Shown here: one piece after another, positions 1 to 7,798 of the stretch | Position numbering within the stretch: position 1 is the first letter of the stretch | Layout of the letters: each line of letters begins with the position of its first letter | DNA from: Blastocladiella britannica | Taxonomy: Eukaryota; Blastocladiomycota; Blastocladiomycetes; Blastocladiales; Blastocladiaceae | DNA length: 12,802 nt | Assembly: GCA_025349905.2 (NCBI GenBank) | Contig: MU625059.1 | Location: forward strand, 1-12,802 | Reading direction: 5' to 3' | Program-made: the position numbers and the translations under genes | The notes under the pieces: model-generated | Told to the model about the DNA's origin: nothing | The model's input: only the letters and a program-made list of their open reading frames with translations | The model's database searches: none

Positions 1-105
1 TTTTGTGTGTGCGCTTTTGTGCCGGCGGTCGAGGAGGGCAAGGACGAGGAGCACGAGGATGGCGGCCCGAGTGCGGGCGAGCGGTGGGCTGGGTGGGCCG
101 ATTGA
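1..105 (+). CDS. possible 3' end of an upstream gene (partial)
   Basis: The first frame is open from the window edge to a TGA at 103-105. From about position 28 it has codons typical of this genome (GAG, GGC, AAG, GAC with G/C at the third base) and encodes an acidic tail rich in Glu, Asp and Gly, with two Trp near the end. The first 25 bases are T/G-rich and could be intron or low-complexity sequence, although no AG acceptor separates them from the rest. Too little is visible to name a product. It could equally be chance reading of GC-rich non-coding DNA. Confidence 0.25.
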   Translation, partial: FCVCAFVPAVEEGKDEEHEDGGPSAGERWAGWAD

Positions 106-187
106 ATGAATCCTTTTTATATACCAACCTGATTTTTTATGGGCGGGCGAGCAGGTCGGAGTGGCCGGGGTCGAGCTAATACGATCG

Positions 188-210
188 GGTACGGGCCCGC
201 CGGCCGTACC
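188..210. repeat. short inverted repeat (7-bp stem)
   Basis: GGTACGG at 188-194 and CCGTACC at 204-210 are perfect inverted copies around a 9-base GC-rich centre. A hairpin or a dimeric protein-binding site is possible. At this size it could also arise by chance in GC-rich DNA. Confidence 0.35.
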
Positions 211-268
211 AGGCAGCGTATTATAGGGCACGTGACAAGTATTAATTTGAAATATAGTATTCGGTCAG

Positions 269-351
269 AATGGGTCCGATATTCGTTCAGAATTGGGTCC
301 GATAAAAGGTGCACATTGTTCCAAAACGGAAGAGTTCCGATTGGGTCCGAT
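269..351. repeat. three copies of an A-T-(T)-GGGTCCGAT element
   Basis: The core GGGTCCGAT occurs at 272-280, 295-303 and 343-351. The first two copies lie in near-identical tandem units (TCAG-AAT-GGGTCCGAT and TCAG-AATT-GGGTCCGAT) 23 bases apart; the third follows 48 bases later, about two units. Copies 2 and 3 also contain ATTGG, the reverse of a CCAAT box. All three sit 80-165 bases upstream of the LTO1-like ATG, which suggests a promoter element. A decayed tandem repeat would look the same. Confidence 0.55.
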
Positions 352-432
352 TAATATAACAGCTGTGTGGTTGTGAAAGCGTGTTTATCGCTCTTTCCTT
401 CCCGCAAATTCCAAAAACTATACAATATTATT

Positions 433-1221
433 ATGGATCCCCAAGCTCAGGAACAGCAAGAAATACAACGCGAGTTTGATATGGGTGATCTCATGCACCT
501 GGAGGAGCTGTTCGTTGCCATACTTTTAATCGTTACCCAAGTACAAAGTGAACCTGATGCAAATGGGGCCAGATTCTTTGACGAGGGCCGCGAGGAGGGT
601 GTCCGCGATGGTCTGCGCAGTGGTCGGCCCGAGGGATATGCGCTGGGACTGGAAAAGGGATACGAAATCCAGGCTGAGGTGGGTTTCTACGAGGGCTGCG
701 TCTCGGCATGGCGCGAGCTCATGGCGATTGCCGCTGGTCCTGTCCCATTGCCATCTTCGCATTCGCTGGGCCCTTCGTCATTGTCGACAGTGGCATCAAC
801 AAGGGTAAGTGGTAGTAGCATGGAGGACTTAGGAGCTATCACTGCACCGAATGGCACAACATCGACACCAACGCCGCCAAGTCGCAGTACCCCTCGCGCA
901 ACGACGCCGTTCTCACCAGCGTACGTTCGTGTTTAATCAGAAAAAAGACGTTGAAAAAAAATGACAAAGCATGCATGGCCTATTTTTAGATACGCGCAGA
1001 ACGTGGACGCGTTCCTGGCCGATCTGGCCACATTTCCGGTCGCAAACCAGGTGGACCACGACTTTGCACGCACCATGGACAACATGCGTGGGCGGTGGAA
1101 GCGCACGTTCACAACGCTGCGTGTACCCGCTGCCGCAGCGCAGTACGCTGACGAGGGTGTGTGGCGGCCAGTGGCCCACGGTGGAGCGGTGGCAGTGGGC
1201 AAGGAGGTGCCGTCGTTTTGA
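433..1221 (+). CDS. LTO1: LTO1/ORAOV1-like deca-GX3 protein (Yae1-Lto1 adaptor for ABCE1 Fe-S maturation)
   Basis: Lto1 proteins pair with Yae1 and link the cytosolic Fe-S assembly machinery to the ribosome-recycling ATPase Rli1/ABCE1. The proposed exons are 433-509, 573-920 and 990-1221, giving 218 residues. Intron 1 (510-572) must be removed to join EEL to FFDEG; the joined sequence is the classic family signature. Residues about 24-68 show the Gly-every-four-residues ladder (REEG, RDG, PEG, LGLEKG, GFYEG). The last exon carries the conserved C-terminal helix (NVDAFLADLATFP, then MDNMRGRWKRTF, LRV), and the protein ends in SF. The start is the first ATG in frame; the upstream open frame has no ATG. 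The family is usually about 140 residues. The extra 70 are a Ser/Thr/Pro-rich stretch (about 740-920) whose wobble bias fits another frame, so the middle splicing is uncertain. Confidence 0.82.
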
Positions 1222-1266
1222 TTGTGTGCACGATGGATCTCTTCCCCTTCATTTTTTATTTTTCGG

Positions 1267-1276
1267 CCAATCCAAT
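1267..1276 (+). promoter_or_regulatory. tandem CCAAT boxes
   Basis: Two CCAAT pentamers lie directly end to end about 115-125 bases upstream of the ATG at 1392, inside a T-rich tract between the LTO1-like stop and the OFD1-like gene. CCAAT is the site of the fungal Hap2/3/5 (NF-Y) complex. The position fits a promoter element, but the assignment rests on motif and location only. Confidence 0.4.
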
Positions 1277-1391
1277 CTCATTTTTTTTTTCTCTCGGAGC
1301 ATCGACCACACTTGGTATCGCATTGTCTTGACAAAGGATCAAGCTCTATTCATTCAAAAAAACAAAGGAGTGGGTCTGCCGGTAAAATACA

Positions 1392-4300
1392 ATGCCGCCG
1401 ACACCTCCGCCACAGCCCGAGACCGTTCCCGCGGGAGGAGCCACCAGCGGCCTTGATGCGGTCGATCTACGTTCGTCCATCCAGGCACATTTGCGCTCCG
1501 CTGGCGTGGCCGATCAGCTCAAGGCGCAGCTGCGCGCCAAAATCATTGCCCAGCTCGGATCACCAGGCGCCGCCACCGCCATGTCGACCGGCGCGAGGGC
1601 CGCCGCTGCCCACGCCCCCGCCGCCCACGGGATCGTCCACTCGGTCGCCAACGCTCTGATTGCCGACTACCTGGCCGCGCACGGCCTCAACTACTCGCTG
1701 TCCGTGTATCTGCCCGAGACTACCCAGGCGTCTCCGCCGGACCTCGGCATGGAAGAGGCCATTGAGCTGATGCGGATCGGCGGAACCGCCAGCGCCTCTG
1801 CCACGCGCGTGGTACGTCTGGCCTCGCCTTGCTTGATCGCTATAGTATTTTATCTTACCGACAGGTCTAACTTTTGAAACAGGCAAATGCCATGCTCTCG
1901 GCCAATGCCCACGACGTTTGTGCGTACTATCGTTTATTTTCTTGTGACGCATCAGATATTTGACGTGCTCTGCCATCCAGCCTTGCTCGAGTCGATCATT
2001 TTCGGCATCCGGGCCCTCGATAACGCCCACGCTTCAAGCGAGTCCCAAACCGACACAGCCAGTGTCGATCTTGCTGGTACTTTCTTTTTTTCATTCTGAT
2101 TAGGCGCAACAATTTACCGACAAATTTCAATATCAGTGCGAGAGGCGGCCGAGCTCATTGAGCAGGAGCGCGCAGAACATCGTCGGGTATTGCAAGATCT
2201 CGTGCGCAAGCATGACCTCGTGCTGGAAGATCGGGTTGCTCGTGAGCTGGATCGCAAAGTGCGTTTACTTTCACTTCAAATAGAAATGAATTTGGCTAAC
2301 GAAAGGACTCTTTTTAATAACCAAGATGGCCGAATTCCGATGCACGGAACTCAAGCGCGTGCAGCTGGAGGCGCGCGAGTCCGCCATGGCCAAATACGAA
2401 CAGAACCGAGAAGCACTCGAAGCCCGCCACCTGGCGCAAATCCAGGCTCTCCGTACTGACGCGCACGAGGCCGCAACCCGGTCGTCTGCTCGCGAAAAGG
2501 TAAGCTACTTTATCGCCCATTTCATTCCAAAACAAATTCTTACACTGATTACTGATTTCCAGGAGCTCCTGGGCGAAATCCACGCATTAACGACGCAACT
2601 TCAAGGCGCCGCCGAGTCGCAGTACCAGGCGACCATGGCGTCCCGGACCGCGCGCGAACTGGAAGACGCCACCCTGCATCGCAAGATTGCGGAACTCACC
2701 CGCGATCTCGAGACAGCCCAGCACCATGCCGACGTGGCAGCGCGAAAAGCCGCGAGGGACGTGGAGAGCGCCAGAGCGGACGCCGAACGGGCGAATGCGG
2801 ACTTGGCAGCACGCCTGCAAGTGCAAGAGGCGCGCTTGGCTGCCGACCAGAAGGTAGTGGATGCCAAGCTGGCGGCCGCGGCCCGCGCCATCGTCAACGA
2901 GGACGCGGCCCGCGCCGAGGCACTGGCTGAGCGCAATGCCGCTCGCGCCGCTGCCGCCACCATTTCCAAGTTGCAAGAGGAGGTACTCGCTGCCCGTAGC
3001 GCTGCAGTAGCAGCGGCCCCTGTCCCCAGCGATCGCGAGGAGCGCGCTACCGCCCGGGCAGCTTCCATGAGCCGCGAAAACGACGACGTTTGTTTTACTT
3101 TTGTTCTTCCTTGCATCTCACGGAAAAAAGAGCTTATTTGTACTTCATCACAGCTTCGCCGCGAGATTCGCGACTCGCAGAGAAAGCTCGAGCACGCAAA
3201 CCAAAAGCTGGAGCACACGACACCCAATGCCGCCGAAACGATCCAATCCCTGAAAATGTCCGAGCTCAAGTGGCAGACAGAGTGCCAAGGGCTCATTTCG
3301 CGACTCGACCGTCAGGTATGGTTACTTTTATCAAATTTTCGACGCATCTATACTGACAACAGCCAATAAAATGGGACTAGTATCGTCGAACTGAAGACCT
3401 GGAGCGCCAGCTGGCATCTGCCAACGAATCCAAGGCCGAGCTTCGATCAGAGCTCGCCCAGCTCCGCGTTCTTCTCCATCAGGGTGCGAACTAAATATGG
3501 AACCATTTGCCCACACCAGCAGACTCACACCATTCTCGAATAGTGTCTCTGAATGGAGGACGCACAACGCCCAGCTTCTTTGAGCACGACTCGGGACTTC
3601 GGTACATGCCCGATCATTTGGCTGCGTCGCCACCGGCAGCGGCGGGTGTGTCGCGTGGCACGGACCCGTACCCCAACACGACTCGGGCGGCCAAAAAATC
3701 GCCATCGCGCCGTTCATCGGCGGCACGCTCTGCCCAGTCCGAGTCGGACTCGAACCACGACGAGCCGTCACTCAGCGGCGGCGGCGGTTTAACTCCGGGC
3801 GAGGGCCACACGTCGCGTGACTCGCTCATCTCGGACATGTCGGTCGCCGAGCTGCGGATCCTGCGGTCCAGAAGTCACGGTGAACAAGGTACGTTGCAGT
3901 CCCAGCAGCAACAGCAGCAGCCCCAGAGCGTCTCGCGCCGCGGATCGCGCGACTCGCTCTCGCACATGCATGTCCCAGGCGAGTCGGCAGCGTTCATGGG
4001 CGTGCGGCGAGCGGGATCGCGCGACGTGCTCATCAACGACTCGCCCATGGTCGTCGGCACGTCACCCGGACAGCCCCACGGCGGTCCCGGCGCGCTGGTG
4101 GATGACGTGCCCCTGGACCTCTCTGGCTCGGAACGCCGCATCTTGTCCAAACGCGGCTCCTCGCGCGATGGTCTCTCGATTGGACATCGCCGCGACTCGG
4201 AGATTGGCGGTGCACCCACCGTCGGATTTGTGACGGATGGAATGTTGGCGGGCACTTCGGCCGGCCTTGGCATCCCCACCGCCTCGTCGGCTGCAAGCTC

Positions 4301-5744
4301 GGCCGGCCAGTTGGGCGGGTCAACTGCTCTGTTTCATCGCGGTTCCCTAACGGCCGCGGAAGGGGACCCTGGTGGTGGTGCGTCCGCTGCTTCGGGAGGT
4401 GCATCAGCTGCAATGGCGTCGTCGGTCCCACTCGATATGAGCGGCGATGAAATCAAGATGCTGAACCGGCGGGCGTCGCGCGACTTGTACGCGGACTCGA
4501 CCGACGACGAGGGCGATGCTGCTGTCTCGTCGTCGCACCACCCGCGATCAACGCGAACCCGCCTCAGCGACGCCGGCGCCCGGAGCCTGTCGCACTCTCC
4601 GCACCCGGGTAGCCACGGTGGCAATGGCGGCGGTGGCATTTCTCGCACGCGGTCGGAAGAGTCGCTTATTTCCGACATGTCGGCGGCTGAGTTGCGGCTG
4701 CTGGCCGAGACTAACCCGGGCCACGTGGCCGAGGTCGATCCGGCGCCGCACCGCGTGGTCATGTCTCACGAGAACCTGGCTATGGCGGGGCCCGCGGACC
4801 TGTCGATGATTGAAAAGAAGCTGCTGGTCAAGTCACACTCGTCGTCGGCCGCGCACACGCCCCGCGCATCGTCCGAGGACCTCCTGGGCGCGGGCATGCG
4901 TCACTTGTTTCCTGCCACGGGCACGCCGGGCGGAGACGGCAGTGACGCCGGCAGCATTAGCGGCGTGAGCGGTGGCGGCGGTGGCACGCACACCCCGCGC
5001 GACGAAAAGAAGGTGGTGTTTTTGGCCGGCGACCAGGAGCTTCCGATGGCCGGAATGGCGGCGGTCTCAGTATTGGCGGCGACCCTCGGCACGTCGCAGT
5101 CGCGCGACTCGATCGTGTCGTCGGCGTCGTCCACCACCCGCCACGTGGTGTTTTCCACCACCGACGACGAGCGCGAGGTGGATGTCCATGACGACGACGA
5201 CATGTCGACGCGGCGGGTGGCGTTTGGGGCATCGAGCGAAATGATGGTGGAGCCGCGTCAGATCGAGTCCGATATGGCCCCACCAGACCGTCCGCGCGCC
5301 GTGTCGTTTGATGATGGATTCGCTATGGCGTCCCCGCCGCCACTGGTGTTCCAGGAGTCGGTGGTGATGGTCGGAGATAACGTGGTGGCTCCTACGTCGC
5401 CCAGTGCGGCTGCTGCTACGGCTGCTGTCGTTGAAGATCCGGCCAAGGCCAAGGAGGCGGCGATGCAGGAGACGGCGCGGTCCATCGCCAACGCCAATCC
5501 GAAACTGCAAGAGTACATGGCGCGCGCTGCCGCTGCTTCACCGGTTGCACCCGCTCCTCCCATTGGCACGGATCCAGCGGATGAGGAATCGGTACGTCGT
5601 TTCTACTTTTTTTTTTCGTCATGATGTTATGTCCTCACCATCGTGCAACTCTTGTCACAGGCCAAGGATACGAGTGATTTTGGAGCAGGTGAGACCATGA
5701 GCGTCGCGTCAGGAACCACGGCCTCAGCTTCGGGGTCCACTTGA
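1392..5744 (+). CDS. OFD1-like LisH and coiled-coil centriole/basal-body protein with a long repeat-bearing tail
   Basis: OFD1-family proteins act at the distal centriole or basal body, where they control centriole length and ciliogenesis. Ten exons keep frame throughout: 1392-1811, 1883-1915, 1956-2076, 2137-2258, 2326-2499, 2563-3087, 3154-3315, 3381-3483, 3544-5591 and 5661-5744 (1263 residues). Residues about 27-55 form the FOP/OFD1-type N-terminal helices (HLRSAGVADQLKAQLRAKII). Residues about 85-112 are a LisH motif (ADYLAAHGLNYSLSVYLPET), closer to OFD1 than to FOP; an ESQTD stretch follows. Residues about 193-553 are an Ala/Glu/Arg-rich coiled coil. From about 554 the protein is disordered, Ser/Gly/Asp-rich, with polyQ near 673 and several short repeated motifs. 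Intron 8 (3484-3543) removes an in-frame TAA; without that splice this would be two genes with a 12-nt gap. Human OFD1 lacks these tail repeats as far as I recall. The protein suggests a flagellated organism. Confidence 0.85.
3819..4832 (+). repeat. protein-level repeat in the OFD1-like tail: D-[ML]-S-x2-E-x-[RK]-[ILM]-L, five copies
   Basis: Five copies obey one strict pattern: DMSVAELRIL (residue 651), DLSGSERRIL (745), DMSGDEIKML (851), DMSAAELRLL (931) and DLSMIEKKLL (972). Copies 1 and 4 share a longer unit beginning SLISDMS. The spacing is irregular (94, 106, 80 and 41 residues) and the intervening sequence is low-complexity. The motif would make a short amphipathic helix with an acidic N-cap, as expected of a docking peptide repeated for avidity. 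The function is unknown. Confidence 0.85.
5007..5309 (+). other. cluster of four RVxF-like (PP1-docking-like) motifs in the OFD1-like tail
   Basis: KKVVF (residue 1042), RHVVF (1086), RRVAF (1110) and RAVSF (1138) lie within 101 residues of the disordered tail. Three are followed closely by acidic residues. Each fits [RK]-x-V-x-F, the docking motif for protein phosphatase 1. The motif is short and common by chance, but four regularly spaced copies in one tail are notable. Confidence 0.6.
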
Positions 5745-5762
5745 ATGCAATGTGTTTTATTT

Positions 5763-6759
5763 TTAAAACCCAAAACCGTTGTCCTCGTCGGAACTGGAAC
5801 CAAGCACAACGACACTGGGAGCGGCGGTCGCCCGTGAACCGTTGGGAAACTGATAACTTCGACACGGTTGCGGCACCGCTCGACGCGGTGGCACAACTCG
5901 ACGCGGCGGTTGTGGTGGCGGCGACGGCGATAGTTGTATCCGACGCCGTTTGATGGTCGCTGAGACACATTCGACGTCATCGTCGCCACTGCTGCCGACC
6001 ACGATCTTGCTGTTATCATCGTCATCATCATCGGTACTTGACATTAAATCAATCACATCGGCTGTTGCAAGGTCGATCCGCGCTTCTTTTTCAGGTTCCC
6101 CATCGCTCGAATCCATCGTCCCATCTTCGTAGCACAGGGACTGGTGACTGGCTGGTAACTCTGAATCCATCGTCACCAACAGATGGTGATCCAAATGGGC
6201 AAACTTGTGCTCGTCATCAGCCAGTTGCTGCAAAACACGTCAGTATCCTTTCTATGACTGAAAAGAGAAAAATAATGTACTTCAAGGCGAGGTGGCGGAT
6301 CTGGTGGGACCGCTGCACAGTGGGCCAAGAAACAGCGCTGAAGGTCGATCCAGTGCTGCTGCGACGTGCTCGAGTGCGAGTAAAATCGCTTTTTTTTAGG
6401 GAAATAGTTGATTAAAATGGATCTAATCGAAGTGTGAGCAACGAAAGCGCACCCGGCCGCATATTGGACATGAGACAATGATCGGGTTGCGACCGTCAGT
6501 CGGGGACACGAGCGGAAACAGGACCGTCTAAACCACCAAAAGTAAGAATAATGTATCGGCCGTCCCGTAATCCAACGAAATAATGGCGCACCACACTGTC
6601 GTTGCCCAGACTAGCAGCAGCAGCCGCACCCTCTGGCTGGCAGGGTACTTCAGGCGCGGGGCATTGCGGCCTCAGAATACTGGTTCGAAACATGTTGGCC
6701 GATGGAGATGATGGCGATGGTACCGGGCTCGTTGTACCGGCCAGTTTTTTATTGCTCAT
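5763..6759 (-). CDS. Cys/His-motif protein with three SUMO-interaction-like motifs, probably nuclear
   Basis: No family was recognised. The best in-frame model is 6759-6592, 6527-6453, 6358-6281 and 6227-5763 (261 residues), with introns of 64, 94 and 53 nt. The last intron (donor GTACAT, ACTGAC branch-like site, TTGCAG acceptor) is the best supported. The second is the weakest. Joined exons 2 and 3 give SCPICGRQHWIDLQRCFLAHC (residues 75-95), with Cys76, Cys79, Cys90, His94 and Cys95 as possible zinc ligands. The terminal exon has VIDL followed by SST and six Asp (165-168), KIVV followed by GSSGDDD (181-184), and VVVL followed by GSSSDED (246-249). All three fit a hydrophobic SUMO-binding core with an acidic/Ser flank. 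KRRR at 200-203 followed by SPSP is a likely nuclear signal. SUMO-dependent chromatin, repair or ubiquitin-ligase roles are possible but unproven. It converges on the OFD1-like gene with an 18-nt gap. Confidence 0.6.
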
Positions 6760-6773
6760 TGCCGTTGCTTCAT
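6756..6773 (-). promoter_or_regulatory. five-codon upstream ORF overlapping the start codon
   Basis: In the 5' leader of the preceding minus-strand gene, an ATG at 6773-6771 opens a five-codon frame (MKQRQ). Its TGA overlaps the main ATG (6759-6757) as ATGA. If the leader includes it, ribosomes would meet this uORF first and could reinitiate at the overlap. The transcript start is unknown. Confidence 0.3.
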
Positions 6774-6908
6774 GTAGAAAGTATTTAAAAAACAAATTGC
6801 CATTTCATTTGGGAGAGAGAAAAGAAGATGCGATTGCGATGTGAGGAAAGTTGAATGGAAGGAAGTGCTGAGCCAGCAGCAAGGATCCTGCGAAGAAGAG
6901 CAACAAAT

Positions 6909-7798
6909 TTAGGCCGCAACCAGGCTGATGCCCGACGCACTGGTCGTGCACGCAAACCCGGCGGGCACCGTGAATGCGATAGGCTCGTGCGTCACCGAGC
7001 ATACTTGAAAGCTGTTGGCGCCAGTGCACGAGAATGCGCCGGGAGTGCTGCAACCTCCGGCAGCGGGTGCGGCGGGTGCGTCGGGGTAGGCCGGTGCGGC
7101 GGGGGTAGCAGTGGTCGGCGCGGGCGCAGCAGGCGCCGCAGGAGCAGCAGACGAGGGGGTCGGCACGGGCGCCGCCGGGGTGTCGATCTGCGCGCGGGGG
7201 CCAGACGAGCTGCCGCCGCTGCCGCCGGAAACATCCACATCGATGCACGAGTCGTAGTACTCGGCGTTCGACACGCCTAGGTGCGTCGCCATCACGTTAA
7301 CCTTGAGGACGCAGTCGGTGCAAGTGGCCGTGGGCGGGATAGTGATCGTCATCCTGTTTTGTTCATTGTTGATGTGAGACTCTTGCGACATTGTAACCAG
7401 CATGAGTATAAATAAATAAATAAAACGTACGCCTCAAACTTGTTCACACAGTCGGCCTGGGACCCAAGATCCGTCGACTGACCGGTAGTGGGATCCACCA
7501 GAGCGGCCGTGCAAGGCCCAACGTGCTTGGCGTGGTTTCCAATCTCGAACGAAAACGTCTGGGTCGATCCGGCCGCAATCGTTTGCTTGGTGCCCTTGGC
7601 GATCTGCAGGCAGTTGGGGATCGGGCGCACGGTCCCGCCGCCAGACTGGATCGGGAAGAAGCGGCGGTTGTCCGAGGGCCACGCCGCCTGGTCGCGCGAT
7701 CCGTTGAGCGTAAAGTGAGCGCGAGCCGGAGCGGGCACCAGAGCCGCAAGGACAACGGCAAGAGTGAAGAAGCGGGTAAGAGTAAAAGTGGTCGACAT
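6909..7798 (-). CDS. secreted histidine-brace (LPMO-like) protein with CBM19-like C-terminal domain
   Basis: Exons 7798-7431 and 7353-6909 are joined by a 77-nt intron (donor GTACGT) to give 270 residues. Residues 1-27 are a signal peptide (hydrophobic core FFTLAVVLAALVPA, ending ARA). Cleavage there leaves His28 as the first mature residue (HFTLNG), the hallmark of copper histidine-brace enzymes such as lytic polysaccharide monooxygenases and of LPMO-like copper proteins. A second ligand could be His89 or His92 in GNHAKHVGPC; AEYYDSC (153-159) could supply the usual axial Tyr region and a disulphide Cys. A Pro/Ala linker (about 182-221) leads to a Cys-rich tail (CSTPGAFSC, VCS, PAGFAC) resembling the chitin-binding CBM19 pattern, but lacking the Cys usually before PAG. 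Oxidative chitin attack or copper binding is the likely role. The exact family (AA class, or X325/Bim1-like) is unresolved. Confidence 0.68.

Larger units (their letters stand above)
106..432. other. intergenic region upstream of the LTO1-like gene
   Basis: I see no supported gene here. Small open frames exist on both strands, but they are Arg/Pro/Gly-rich and lack the codon bias of the real genes. The first half is GC-rich (about 130-210) and contains a short hairpin. The second half is AT-richer and holds three copies of a GGGTCCGAT element, each listed separately. This is the likely promoter and 5' leader of the gene starting at 433. Confidence 0.6.

Noticed and set aside
139..354. 71-codon open frame near the left edge
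   Set aside because: Arg/Gly-rich with no codon bias, and it runs through the GGGTCCGAT promoter-like repeats.
2601..3296. 231-codon open frame on the minus strand
   Set aside because: Mirror of the coiled-coil exon. Its Ala/Ser/Arg runs are the complement of Ala/Glu/Arg codons, and it crosses an intron of the plus-strand gene.
3901..3931. CAG/CAA repeat as a mobile or regulatory element
   Set aside because: It encodes a short interrupted polyGln tract in frame within the OFD1-like tail, a common feature of disordered regions.
3507..5624. Separate 705-codon gene beginning at ATG 3507
   Set aside because: Only 12 nt follow the preceding TAA, and a 60-nt intron joins it in frame to the coiled-coil part, so I treat it as the tail of the OFD1-like gene.
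6592..6759. Read-through form of exon 1 ending HYFVGLRDG...RVPD at a TGA (6496)
   Set aside because: A 64-nt intron (6591-6528) with GT-AG ends joins exon 1 in frame to the CPIC exon, giving a continuous protein with the downstream exons.
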